From: Aquatica leii
Taxonomy: Eukaryota > Arthropoda > Insecta > Coleoptera > Lampyridae
Assembly (NCBI GenBank): GCA_035610365.1
Contig: CM069437.1
Coordinates: 31,639,507-31,703,506 of the forward strand
DNA: 64,000 nucleotides
Direction: 5' to 3'
Under the pieces are notes generated by a model. It was not told the DNA's origin and searched no databases. It saw only the letters and a list, made by a program, of their open reading frames with translations. Below, in pieces: positions 12,791 through 24,799 of this stretch. How positions within the stretch are numbered: the stretch's first letter is position 1; each line of letters opens with the position of its first letter. The position numbers were made by a program, and so were the translations under genes.

Positions 12791-12931
12791 CAATTTTCTA
12801 AAAGGTATTTTATACTCAAACCTTCAACGTAATTTCAACTATCTAACAATACGAAGTGTTACGGGTAATTTGCGACAAAAGCCGACGGTCATGAATTTAT
12901 TATTCAAAAAAATTTTCAGAAGTGCATAGCA

Positions 12932-14333
12932 GGGGGTGGATTATCTGTGGCAGGTATATTTTCCAAGAAGATTCATCACGTTCGTTTTCGTTTTACAAAT
13001 GGGCATTAAAAACTTATAATATCAATCAATTATTGTAGATCCAAAATAATGTCATTATATTTTTAACAGAAAACAAGCAAATACATTTTGTTAAAAACAT
13101 ATTTTAAAATGCAATAACTTAATTCCACCTTATCCGACTTCAAATTCATTGTGACGTAAACCAATAAAATCGTTACTAAATAAAGGTTGAGTTGTCAGTT
13201 TTTGGCTTTCGTTTTCCACAATTGGTAAAGTGTTAGTTACACCAAACAGATAAATAGCAAAATGATCTTTAAATTTTCATTATTTGCATAATTATTTATA
13301 TAGAAATAAATAAACAGGCATATTTTTTTGTATATGCTAAATAATAATAATTTTGTAAAGGAAAGTTGTTTTGTAATCTAAAGCCAATACTAAAGTGTAA
13401 GTTGTCGGACAATCTTACCATACTAAATTTTTTTTTTTAATATTGAATTTCATTATTTTGATCATAAAGGTGAATAAAATAAATCAAAACACTTCATAAA
13501 AAGCTGCTAGTAACATTTTGTTCACTCAATACAGTGAATAAAATGTTTGTAGTCAAATTATGTAATCAATAATTTTTTTTAAATTCTGCAAAATTGGAAA
13601 AAAATTTGTAAGATACACGTGAATAAATACAATTTTATCAACTCAAAAACATTATCGCACAAACCATCTTTTCTTGGATAATTTTATTTATTCAGTTATA
13701 CTATAAATAGCTATTAGTGTTTCACTAAGGCCTGAAAATTTATGACATAAATATAAATATATATTTTTTTTAAATTTCATTTTGTAATTAGCAACCATGT
13801 TTTAGAATTAACTATTAATCATATTTTAAACGGTTTATAGAGATTAGGTCATATTTCATTGTTTATATAAGCAAGGACTTGCTGTATTCAATAGGGTTCA
13901 ATACTACTTGCTTCTAAGAATAATTTCTGCAGGTATGTACCATCTGTATTACCAGCAGGTAGGTAATGCATATAACTAAAGAATAATAGGATACCAGTCG
14001 GCAGTACAGGAAAAAAATTCAGTTATCGTAAATTACTCTACCTCTGCGGTGGTGTGGAAACGAGTTTTATTTACGATATTTCATACGTAAAACTGAAATC
14101 TCAAAAACTACATAAACGTTTGTTTTACTGTATAGAACACTAAATAAATGTTATAATTTTTGCAATAAAAAAGTTTTTAAAATCTATATTTTTCTTATTT
14201 TTATATATTATCTATCAAAGTTACTTATAAAGTCGGTTTCCACAAGATGCAAAACAGATCTTTTTGCAATATTTTGCCGGCATAATAAATACAACAAATA
14301 CCTTTTTAGGTTACTCACAGATAATCCACCCCC
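12932..14333. mobile_element. TIR-bounded element without an ORF
   Basis: The 18-bp sequence GGGGGTGGATTATCTGTG at 12932-12949 recurs as its exact reverse complement at 14316-14333, bounding 1.4 kb of AT-rich DNA with no coding frame. The repeat is GC-rich against its surroundings, so chance is unlikely. I could not identify a target duplication, so the superfamily is unknown. It could be a non-autonomous DNA transposon or a remnant of one. Confidence 0.55.
14024..14078. repeat. hairpin inside the TIR element
   Basis: TATCGTAAAT at 14024-14033 pairs with ATTTACGATA at 14069-14078 around a 35-nt GC-richer loop. It may be a footprint of a smaller nested element. Confidence 0.4.
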
Positions 14334-15589
14334 TTATATACTGTTCAAATCAGTAACAAAAGCTATTGTCTTTACTGTTCGCAGGTGTTAGAGTTGTTAC
14401 GGTAGTTTTAAATAGTAACATAAATACCCTTGTGATTCATGCTTGATAATTTGACATTGTTTTCAAGAAAGTCTATTCCTTTTTAGCAAATGTTTGACCA
14501 CGCCGGCAAAAAATAATAAACCCTAAACGGGTTTATGTGGCAAATGCAAACAAGATATACCTACTTGAAAAGCAAATTATACAATTTCATGCAGTTTAGA
14601 TTTTTATAAAAGAACATGCATAATAAAGTAATTTCTAAAAACACAAATTATATATTTTTTAAATTCCTAAATGGTAAAATACCAGGTAAAATAGATAAAC
14701 TTTGCAAGTATCACCTGAAGGCCATATAATTCTATCTTGAAAAACTAGTTTTAGTGTTTGACATGCAACAGATTTTAAATTCTACTACATAATATCGATA
14801 ATACATATATTTAAAATCACTTTAATCAGATTTTACCATTTTTTATGCTTTCATATAATTAATTTTCAAGGAATTTAAAAACCAGTACGTATATGCAATT
14901 ATTCTGTAAAACAAATATACAAATAGGTAGTAGCTGGAAACTAGACATAATAAATGTTATAACTTATAACTAATAAATAATCATAACCAAAATCGTATTT
15001 TTATCTAGAATCTCATCAGTGTTTAAATGTGCTTATAATAAATATATATTAATTTTTACAACTTTTTGGCCTTTCACAATTCTCGAACCGGGCGAAAGTT
15101 TACGCATATACACATGAAACCGTTATCCTGTCTGCTCATAAGTTATAAAAGAGAAAAGGGATACTTTAATCTTCAAAACGAACATTACGGGTTGCGAACA
15201 ATACAAGTGTTGGAAGCGCTCCCTATACTTATATCTTCAAACTTTTTCTACACAATCTCTTCAGAAAACGGGTTGAAACTTAACTACGTGCCATAATATT
15301 ATTTTTCATTTATGTAGGACTTCACAATTAAATAGAGAACTTGATTAATTTTGCTCCAGCATTAATTGTAAGTACATCAACTCTTTTAAAACATTTCCAG
15401 CTATGACATGATAGGTAGAATAAAGCGTTTAAATATAATAATTACTCTGTAATTAATAAAATACAATAACCTATAAACATCAATATTTGAATATCATTTT
15501 ATCAATTATAAGTAAGTATATTAAACTAAAAAATGTTTTAGGTCACAGTTTAATGCATTTTTTCTCTGTGTTGAAAAAATGAAAACAAA
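14334..15589. other. AT-rich, no recognisable genes
   Basis: A 76-codon frame at 15066-15296 (+) starts with TTG and is slightly GC-richer than its surroundings. It matches no family I recognise, and I do not call it a gene. Confidence 0.45.
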
Positions 15590-15707
15590 ATATTTGATAC
15601 TTTTTGAATTGTCTACTAAGTTACATACAACTAAAAAACGTTTTAGACAGACTTTTCTATTTATTACATAGACGGCATGACATAAGATATTTGGATTTAC
15701 TCCAACA
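15590..15707 (-). repeat. copia LTR fragment
   Basis: On the minus strand TGTTGGAGTAAATCC starts at 15707, directly after a frame ending VLE-stop whose stop codon lies inside the LTR. The first ~45 bases resemble the copia LTR start at 6176. The far end is not defined. Confidence 0.5.
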
Positions 15708-16195
15708 CTATGTACTTTGATCTAACTGAGTTTCTGACTGACCATGAGATATTGATTTTAAGCCAGCATGCTTTTAAAGAAAAAAAACAGGTCTGTATAA
15801 TTGTGTTTACTTCATTCTCAATTGTTTGGAATATAACCAGCCAGTGCTTGGTATTTTGTTTGACCTTTAAAAGGCTCTTGATCAAGTTGACCATTGTGCA
15901 TGTGGAGGCTAGTCTTTAAGTGGTTCAAATCATATCTCGATAGATTTTGCAAGGTTGTTTTTATTGTTTCTTGTGGTGATACTGTTTCTGGTTTTGCAGC
16001 AAAGTTTGAAATCCTTCAAAAAAGTAAAGGACATTAGGCTGCATATTATTTTTAACTATGATGAGTTACATGATATTCTTATAGTGCTCTTTGCGGACTA
16101 AACTCACTTCTAATAATTGTTTAAAATCTCTCTCAGTTAGATCCTTCCGAGATATTTCTATCCATCTTAAAAATAAGGTTCTTGTAATTCAGTTA
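15697..16195 (-). pseudogene. second copia remnant
   Basis: The frame at 15894-15697 contains VNLIKSLLKVKQNTKHW, which fits the copia RT block VCKLxKSLYGLKQxPRxW. It then runs into a short tail ending VLE-stop at the LTR. RNase H and the rest of RT are missing, so a deletion joins RT to the polyprotein end. The upstream part to 16195 is eroded and its assignment is weak. The foldback insertion at 16209 lies immediately beyond it. Confidence 0.45.
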
Positions 16196-16273
16196 GATAG
16201 TTTTTTACTTAATGAATTGGTTAGGAACACTCTTCACTAGGAGGGGCAATTAAACCACTTTAGATTTTTAATA

Positions 16274-16315
16274 TGGCGACGTTTCGTGCAACCATGTGTG
16301 CACTTCTTCAAGCCA
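16274..16315 (-). ncRNA. hammerhead-like motif, left arm
   Basis: Mirror copy of the motif at 16633-16674, read on the minus strand of the left inverted arm, with identical sequence. Confidence 0.5.
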
Positions 16316-16444
16316 ACAAAAAAGTTCGAGTGGAAACGCCCTCAACTCCAAACAACATGACAACTAATACACAATATAAATAACATAAATAACTCGTTAA
16401 AATATTATTAAAAAGGTCAAATAATTAAAATGTTGTATATGTAT

Positions 16445-16478
16445 ACACGACATGTATAATCGATTATACATGTCGTGT
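16445..16478. repeat. perfect 34-bp palindrome
   Basis: ACACGACATGTATAAT followed by CG and then its reverse complement, with no mismatch or loop. It sits off-centre in the spacer of the foldback element. Confidence 0.95.
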
Positions 16479-16632
16479 CAATTGTTTGTCATTCTTAGTT
16501 ATTGTTCATATACAACATTTTAATTATTTGACCTTTTTAATAATATTTTAACGAGTTATTTATGTTATTTATATTGTGTATTAGTTGTCATGTTGTTTGG
16601 AGTTGAGGGCGTTTCCACTCGAACTTTTTTGT

Positions 16633-16674
16633 TGGCTTGAAGAAGTGCACACATGGTTGCACGAAACGTCGCCA
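16633..16674 (+). ncRNA. hammerhead-like motif, right arm
   Basis: In order: stem I strand UGGC (16633-16636); box UUGAAGA (C3 replaced by U); an extra A; stem II GUGCA / UGCAC; GAAA at 16663-16666; CGUC, giving a two-pair stem III and a GUC triplet; then GCCA closing stem I. Both stems pair fully. The U for C at the first core position probably weakens cleavage. Confidence 0.55.
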
Positions 16675-16787
16675 TATTAAAAATCTAAAGTGTTTTAATT
16701 GCCCCTCCTAGTGAAGAGTGTTCCTAACCAATTCATTAATTAAACATAAAAAGGAGGACGTAACTACAGTACTTGATAGTTTTTTAC

Positions 16788-17600
16788 CTTAACAGCAGCA
16801 CATGGACAGCAGACTGGTTTCAAAACTCAATTCCGCATCATTTTCTTTCCAAAGAATAAGAAGGAAACTTACTCCCTACACTTTACTCACACTTTAGCAT
16901 GCCTTGTTTGTTTCTAGACAAAGGTATGGTATAGTGTTCTAGGGTTCCTCATCTGTTTTATTACAATCCTTCAGAAACCTTCAGCTTGTTGAAACATTCT
17001 GCTGGCTCTTCTTGCAGAGGTAAGTTCAGAGTTCTTTATGTAATTAAATGTTTCATATTTATAAAAAGCATGCCGCACATGTTCAATCCCGCTGTGAGCA
17101 ATAGCACAACATAAGATATAAATTTAGAGTGCCTATCCCCCACCGTCACATCTTTAGATTTGAAAAAGGTTGCTTTTACTCAACAATGAAATAGTAAATT
17201 GATTTTTGTAACTATTAGAGCGCATCCTACAAAATTCCCACAAGTTACTTTTAAATCAATTTGCCCAAATTTCTGCCATATTTGTTTTGCTAAGCTGTAA
17301 TTTTCCTTTTTATCTCTCAGTCGTGTATATATCTTTATTTCTCTGTTTTTATCTTGTTATAAAATCTTGTTGTTTTTTTAATTATGTATACTGTTAAAAT
17401 ACTCTCCACTCTTCTGCTCTTTGCCTCTCTTTTCTTTAATCTACAAATTTTTTCTTGTACTAGTTCTTTTTTTACCTAGATCTTCTTTTCTTAGAGATAT
17501 TGCATTGTTTTATATCTTTTTATATCATGCAACTGTTCTTAAATATTTCTGTTTTGTTTACACCTGTTTAATGCTTCTTTAGTGCTGTGTATATTAGTCT
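16788..17600. other. no recognisable genes
   Basis: Slightly GC-richer up to about 17120, possibly the continuation of the sequence into which the foldback element inserted, but neither strand gives a motif I can name. From 17290 it grades into the T-rich antisense side of the next LINE. Confidence 0.4.
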
Positions 17601-17639
17601 TATTCCAATTTTGTACTGCTGCTTTTTTTCCTTTTTGTT

Positions 17640-19250
17640 AGATTCAGAATGGTTTGCTTTATTGTCGTTTTTACTAATACATGGTCCAAATTAACGTCGG
17701 CTCCTTTGCGTGACTTTACAATACATTGTTCATGGACTTTAGTTACTTATGTGGTCGATCTGGTTTTGTGTTTTTTTATCCGGACTAATCCATGTTATTT
17801 TATGTATCTTTTTACGCTGAAACATTTGATTACCATATTTCTATCAGCTATTAAGTACATTAATATTTGACCATTTGAATTTAAAGCCTCATAAAAACTG
17901 CCTCTACCATGCTCCGATTTGTTCTTCTTATTTTAGCATTTAATTGTTCAAAAATAATTTTAATGTCAAATTTTAGTATTTTTTCTTACGCTTCTTCAAG
18001 CGTTTCTTAAATTTTTTTTTCTTCTCTATTTCTGTTTCCTCAGTGGGTGCGTAAACATTAATGAGTGTTAATTTTTGATTTTTCGCGTAAGTCTTAGGTT
18101 ACTTATTTGATTATTTAACATCTTATAGTTTGTGACAGCATCGTTCAACGAAGTTTTATTAAACTTATTTTTTTCCTCTTTCCCATTTAACCACACAAAA
18201 TTGTCTAATGTTTGTTTTTCGTATTACTACTATATCTAATCTATGACTTTTGGTTTCTGCTATCAACTGTTAAAATTTTTCCGATTTGTTTAGTTTCTGC
18301 ATGTTTCATAATCTTACATTTAATATGTTCCTTTGCTTTTTATTAGTATCCTTTGGTTTACCTTATTTTTCTTGTGCATCCTCTTTTGCGTCCGTCGTTA
18401 TCGACAAAGGTTTTTTTAATAATGTACTGCGGTTGTTTATTTTTTTGTTTTTTCTTGTATTTGTATTCCAAATCTTGTTTAAACAAATTTTTTGGTAACC
18501 CACTTTGGCAGAGTTACTTTTTTCTGTTTGCGTCAGATCTTTTAGTTCTTTCTGTAGTTTAGCCTCTGGTTGCGTTAAATCGTATTTGATGTAGTATTGT
18601 GAACCTCTCAATTTATTTTTATTTTTCAATAATTTTTCTTTTATCTTTTCAATTACTTAATTGCACCACTGTCGTTGCTACATTTCATTCTTTACCTGTT
18701 ATTTTTTGTATATTCTTAATTTTAATATCCGTTAGTAATGTGTCCGAAATACGTTGTGCGACTTCTTTTCTACCTTTATTCTCTTTAATGATGACCTTGT
18801 TTTTCCTCTGCTGCTTTTCTATATTATCTACTATTTTTCAAGCAGTTTGATACTGTTTCTTATAATTTTATTTTTCTCTCTTAGTTGCTGCATCTCTTCT
18901 TGATAATTTTTCTGATCTTTTTTTATTGACTTAACTTCCTTCATCAATTATCTCATAATTTCAACAAAATTCGTTTTGTTTCGATTTTTTTCGGGAGTTT
19001 TTATGGTTTCACTTTTCTTTTCTGCGCTACTGTCATCTTCTAACTCATTCCATCTCTTTCTTTTTCCGTCTTTGGTAGATGATTCTTTGCTTTCATATTT
19101 TTGTTGTGTCCGATGTAAGGGAATCTTAACGTATTGTGTAATTGTCGTTTGCATGCCTGTAACTTTCACGGCATGGAACATGCCCGTTCGATCCTTTAAC
19201 GACTTTACTCATTCAAGGTCGCAGAACTATAATACGTTATATATTTCGTT
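17640..19250 (-). pseudogene. RTE/L2-like LINE, 5' half only
   Basis: Read leftwards, a Lys/Glu-rich coiled-coil frame (19181-18948, continuing to about 18640) is followed by KNKLRGSQYYIKYDLTQPE, LQKELKDL and VGYQKI at 18629-18480. That is the ORF1-like segment seen in arthropod RTE/L2-type LINEs. An endonuclease then shows TLINVYAPTEETEIE near 18060, a decayed GDFN-type block near 17930, a WxSPDxxTxNQIDHI block near 17790 and a final SDH-like block near 17700. Reverse transcriptase is absent. LINEs usually lose the 5' end, so this 3' loss points to a later deletion. Many stops. Plus-strand ORFs here (17649, 18286, 18353, 18599, 18976) are shadows. Confidence 0.7.
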
Positions 19251-19329
19251 ATCAGTTCCCAATAATTGCACTTAATTTACTTAGCACTACCAAAATTCAT
19301 GGATTGGATCTTGTTTATAACTACACTTT

Positions 19330-22260
19330 TTAGCACTTTCTGTTAATACCACTTTTAATTTTTATAGACAATTGTTTTACCCTAAAAATCACCAATATTT
19401 TTGCTGCGTGACTCGCGTCGTCGCTATAAATTTTTGGAAAAGGAAGATTATGTTGTAAAATTTGCTCAAAAAAATGTTGTAAAAGTGATTCAACCGAAGT
19501 TTGAATATGAAATACGACTTTTGTTAACTCGACTAAAGAGGATAAAACTGTAGTGATATTTGAAGATATTTGTAACAACATCTCAATATCTAAACAACCG
19601 TGGGATGTATATGTCTTAACACACCCACAATTAGAGTTGAGACATTTTTATAGTCTTTAAAAATTTGTGTAGTAATTTTAAAATGTAATTGGTTTGATTA
19701 ACTAATAATTGACAGCCAAACTAATTGAACAACAAAAAATGTTTTACATTAACAAATCTTTTTTAAGCTTACTACAAATTGTGACAATTTTATCGCAGTA
19801 ACTTAACGAAAAATTGCTTTTATTAATTGTTATTTGATTCGTACAATAACAAACGTTTTTCTTTTAAGTATAATTTTGTACAAAACTAAAGCAATTATGT
19901 ATTAATTTTTACTATAACAAAATGAGCTTTTGTACTTAATTTTTGCCAGCATCAAAAAGCATAAATTTTTCTTCTTAGAAACGGCATTGCTTATAACGGA
20001 AACAATTCTGTGCATTGCTTATTAAAGCTTTTATCGACTCATTTGTTGAAATTATTTGCATTTTAGATTGCGTCGTTTGCATTTTTAAAATTGCGCTTCT
20101 GCATTGATTTTAACACTACAACGGCTTATAACAAAGATAATTAAATTAAATTGTTGCCAGATGACACATCAGATTTTTTACACATCTTTTGATAACTGTT
20201 TTATTTTTTGGTTTCACAACTGTTTTTTATAGTTTTATTAAAGTATTTAAATTTAAATAGACGGAGGCGTATTAATACTAGCTATAAATGTTTTTATGAA
20301 TAAATTTTTGATAACAATACAAAAAAAAACAATTATTTATACGCCACCAATTGCAATTAATGCATATGGTATTGTTAATCTTGAATTTTGTATAAACAAT
20401 AACTATTTTTTGTGTATCCTATTTAAATTTGTTTTTGTTTATATAATAACAACACAACAGTAAATTCAACAAACCTACATATTCTTATATACAACTGTAA
20501 CTCTAAGTAGGTATATTGTTTTGTCAAAATTATTTTTTGAAGTAATGCAAAAATAATTACAGATTGAAAAAAATTTTGTTAAGGAAGACTAGTATTTTAA
20601 ATACAAATGTTTATTAAAGTAAATATCAAAAATGGAAATTCTAAAGTTAATATTAATGTAATTTGGTTAATACCCCAAATAACACTTACACATACAATAA
20701 ATACAAAACAAATAATAAATAAATGGAATTAAGATTATACTTGCAAAAAAAGTCGATAAAATTTATAAAAATAAATAGAATCCATTTTATTTAAGAATTT
20801 TTTGTTAGTTGGATTAAACCTTTTAAGTGGAATAATTAATAAGTTCGTTTATTAATACTAATTTTGATAGTAAAATAGTAACATTTTTAAAATATGAAAT
20901 TTAATTATTTTAACCGTAGATAAAAAAATTTTGTAAAAACATTTTATGATTTTTTTTTTGAACAAGATACAAGAACATTAGATTTAAAAACGCATTTGAA
21001 CTTGTCACTTGTGTTAAAACCGTGCAATTGCATATACCACTTATACAATTAACGACGCCAATAGCGTAACAATTAAATTTTCATAACAATTAAACATAAA
21101 TTTAATAATATAAAATATAAATATCATGCAACTATAATTAAATTAACAATTACAAAATTTATGTTTATTTCATATTTGCAATAACAGATTTAATTTTTTG
21201 ACAAGCTAATATGAACAAAAAAATTAAAAACATACAATTGTGTTGATTATCATTTCCTTCACAAAAAGTATAAAACTGTTTTAATAACTATTATAAAAAA
21301 CTAAAATTGTATACTTTTTGTGGAGTAAAATCGCAAAAAATGTAATCGTAGAAGTAAAGCTCAACTTGAAAACATCGATTCCCAAGAAAATAAATAGAGT
21401 TTTATTTTGTAGTTTGTTATGCTTGTATTTTATTCTTAAGGTTGGTTTGAAAACCGTAAAATTTTTTTTAAGTAATAATTAAAAAATTAGTTTACGATAT
21501 TCTGTAATCGGTGTGTATTTGAAGTATTTTAATCTTTAGAGAGTTTTTAATTACATTTAATTTAAGCTGCATTTTTTATAATTGTGCTTTAGTTATTATA
21601 TGTTTCTTTTTCATGTAACGTAAATGTATCAAACTTTGTTCAAACTTAGATTCATTTTTTAAGATTATATCAAAAATTCTCTAGATTTTAGTCTACGTTT
21701 ATGCAGTGTACTATATTTAAACAGTAACCATTGTTAATAAACAATTTATTGGTATAACACAATTACTACAGCTTCATCTAAAGTATAAAATGTTATTGTT
21801 ATTATACATTTTTCATAATTGTGCTTTAAATGTATCAAACTTCGACCACTGAAACTTATTTTTGTGTTTAAATATAATTTCATAGGTACCAAGCCAAAAA
21901 ATTTCTTATTATTATCATAGATTTGTAATTAATACTTCATTAACAGTATATGTTTTATTGATATACTTTCGTGTAAAATCAGCATTTTACAAGAAACTGT
22001 CAAAAAAATAAAAAATGTTCTTATTTTCTTCCATAAATTAGGTTTGTCCTTAACATCTTGTGTTCCATATTTCAACCCTTGCTAATATTAACAGATTTTT
22101 GCTTCATACAGATAAACATTAATATAGTTATAAATAAAAAGTAGCAGCTGAACAATATTTATTTAAAAAGCAAATAACAAAATTAAAATTCGGAAAATAA
22201 ACAATTAAAAGCACAATTGCTAGGCACGTAGAAAAAACTAAATAGTTTAATTCTTTATTC
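19330..22260. other. AT-rich desert
   Basis: Nearly 3 kb with no coding-like frame. The minus ORF 19581-19330 lies just upstream of the LINE relic and could be part of its 5' region, but carries no motif I know. The rest is low-complexity AT sequence. Confidence 0.5.
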
Positions 22261-22264
22261 AGCA

Positions 22265-23600
22265 TTAGTTCACTTACTTTAAGTACTTTACCGATTCCTC
22301 CAAAATTTTACCTGGAAATAATTGACCATTGTAGTTAACAATTACATATATATTTGCTCCCAGCTACGTTTTGATTCAGCTCTTGATCCGTTTTATTGTC
22401 AGGTTCATGCTTATGTTTATTACTATTTTCCTCAATATTTATTGTAGTGTTTTCCTCACGCTGTTCCTAGTCTCTCTCTTTACATTTTCTCTGAATGTCT
22501 GCTCTCTTTTGTAATTTCTTTTCTGATTTTTTCTTTTTCTCTTCTTGGATTTTTGTTTCTCCTTAATGTTTTATTTCTTTTATCGCTTTTTTTCTTCCTT
22601 TTTTTATTATTCCTCTTCGAGTCTTTTTTAGTACTACATAAAATCGTCGCTAATCGCTACTATCGGTTGTAACATTGGTAATTTACCCTTTGAAGAATTT
22701 GAATTTTTTTTATCTTATTGGAGTTATAAGTTTGTGAATTCGTACTTTTGTAAGTGAACTAACTTCTTGAATCTCGTGACTTGTGCCAGGCTTTGCTAGT
22801 TTTTCTTCTAAAATAGTTGGAGATGTACCATCAAGTTTATTCTGATATTGGGTTGGGACGCTTTTGGGTGTATTTGAATTAGATATTACAAGAATTCCAT
22901 CTTGTTGTACTTTTGCGTCAATAATACCATTGCTTTCTAACCATATCGTATCATCTAACCGAACATCATATTCAGTAACAGAAAATGTAGGTAGTTGAAT
23001 TTTTTGCCAAAATTCAAATAGTTCTTCATATTTTAAATACCCATTTCAATTTCTATAACAATTTTATAAATGTAAAGCCTGGGACCTAACTTTGTTTCAA
23101 ATTTTGTCATAAACTCATCTTTTATTACTTCAGTCTTTACCTGCGGCTGTGGTCTTAGTTTATTGAGTTTGTGAGGAATTTTTTTAACCAATTTTCAGTA
23201 GTCTAAGTGGTTTAGGTTAAAATAAAATATTCTACAAGGATGTACCAGCTTTTCCTAAACACTTATTAATTAGGTAAGCGAAATCTTCTCACTGTAGCTT
23301 TTTTTCCTATTTTATCTATACGCCAGTATTGTAAAACTTTGCGCTATATATTTTTTATTCAGTAAAACAGAACACCATCTAGTAGCTGAATTATATGTGT
23401 TAAATTATTAAATGCCGTTACAATTATTTTTTTTGCAGAATTGAGTCAGAGGATGGTTAATGTGAAAAGCGTGGCCATCTAGGAATAATACGACGGAAAA
23501 ATAAATTTGGTAATTTATAAGTCACAGATAAAAAACGTTAGTTATGTATTCGTAAAAGTTTTCTCTCATCATACAGCCGGATTCAGACCCATTTTTTTGA
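22265..23600 (-). pseudogene. pogo-like transposase, core and C-terminus
   Basis: Read leftwards, 23600-23540 gives GSESGCMMRENFYEYI, and 23510-23480 gives YFSVVLFLDGHAFHI, the strand with a catalytic Asp in DDE_1 proteins. A block equivalent to NATHILQPLD lies near 23390. An open stretch of about 100 codons without an ATG (about 23050-22710) includes YLKYEELFEFWQKIQLP, fitting the post-core region of insect pogo-like proteins. Further left come a Lys-rich segment (22640-22480) and VIVNYNGQLFPGKILEE near 22340, a C-terminal motif of the same proteins. One-base shifts separate the blocks. The N-terminal half is not recognisable and TIRs were not found. Confidence 0.7.
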
Positions 23601-24506
23601 CATTTTTCTCACTATAGAAACTAGAATTCTATTTTTGTATGAATATAAAATTAAACGCGGTTTCCTAGCTACCATTAGCATATAGTAACTAAGACTGTTA
23701 AGCATGATTTTTGTATTATTGGCAGTTCTAAAGTATACTTTAGTTGATCCTTTCTTAACCAAATTTTGTTTTTTTAGTGCAAAAAAAACAGATTCAACGC
23801 AAATAAAGATTTGAAGTGGATCTTCAGTACTTCCAAAAGACTGTTAGAATGACCATACGTCAACCATTAGGTTGTAAATACAATCAATGTTAAAATCCTT
23901 TTTTTTTTGTGTCACATACTTATCTGGTGCTCTTTGATTCTCTAGACTTTTGATTTTTATATTTTTGTGATTTAACTTAAGAAAGTTTGAATTTAAAAGT
24001 TAGACCGATGGGTCGCTTATATGTGCGACATGTTGCCCAGTCAAGGGCGTAACTTATACTTGGCCTGTGATGTAACGTCCCGTTAAAGTTCATTACGATT
24101 AAAATTCAATTTTGCTTTCGTTTATTTTCTGCAACTAATATTGCACGTAAATTTATTTAGTTTGGCAACGTCGCGTCGTTTCAAATCGACCTGGGTAATA
24201 GATTTTAAGCTCACTTCCGTTTTGAACCATCTTTAGGCTACACGTCGTGTGAAGCAAAGAAGACAATTTTCTTAATTATGGCGTAAAAACGCATACAAAT
24301 TAATTTTTATTTATTCCAACTAATTGCTGGTAAGTTGCCGTGGTAAAATAATTATTTTTGCTTTTGATAAATGTATTTTCACATTTTTATTATACGTTTT
24401 TATTATTTTTATTACAGTGATATCAACCTATGTTATATTGCTTGCAACGTTTATATAACTATACTTATGTACCGTCTTGTGTTCTCTTTAACTACGTTCT
24501 GTGTAA
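23601..24506. other. probable eroded 5' part of the pogo-like element
   Basis: No clear frame. A GC-richer patch at 24000-24090 and another near 24180-24260 may be element ends, but I found no matching inverted partner. Confidence 0.3.
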
Positions 24507-24512
24507 AAATAA

Positions 24513-24528
24513 ATATATATATATATAT
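24513..24528. repeat. (AT)8 microsatellite
   Basis: Sixteen bases of uninterrupted alternating AT. Confidence 0.9.
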
Positions 24529-24799
24529 CACTTCTGTCGTGTTATTTGTTTTTTTCCAGTTGCGAGTAGAGTTAAACGATATCTCCCTAATTTAATCCTT
24601 CATTGTTTTGGCGCTTTTTTAGATTTAAATTATAATTTAGCACCACAAAGCCTGCGACTCAATCTCCGGGAGCAACTGTGTTAGCCGTCGCTTACTTTTT
24701 TTGCACAAAAACCAAGGTATCAAATTTCATTGTGCAATAAAACCGCTATAGTACAGTAGCAGTTTTTTTTATAATCAACGCAAAATTCACTCTGATTTA

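Larger units (their letters stand above)
16209..16774. mobile_element. foldback insertion with hammerhead-bearing arms
   Basis: A 566-bp insertion flanked by the 13-bp direct duplication GATAGTTTTTTAC (16196-16208 and 16775-16787). Inside, 16209-16441 and 16507-16739 are inverted copies of 233 nt each, differing at one position by my alignment and with no gaps. The left arm starts exactly at the target duplication. At the right, 35 nt (16740-16774) without a partner separate the arm from the duplication. The 65-bp spacer holds a perfect 34-bp palindrome. Each arm carries a hammerhead-like motif. No coding capacity. The structure suggests a non-autonomous inverted dimer copied by a Penelope-like or related retroelement; that origin is inferred. 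Confidence 0.8.

Noticed and set aside
15066..15296. 76-codon plus-strand ORF as a gene
   Set aside because: TTG start, no recognisable domain, no ATG near the start, isolated in non-coding DNA.
18286..19275. Overlapping plus-strand ORFs rich in Phe/Leu as membrane proteins
   Set aside because: They are antisense shadows of the Lys/Glu-rich LINE ORF on the minus strand.
24430..24684. Plus-strand ORFs 24371-24595 and 24430-24684
   Set aside because: They span an AT microsatellite and have no conserved features.
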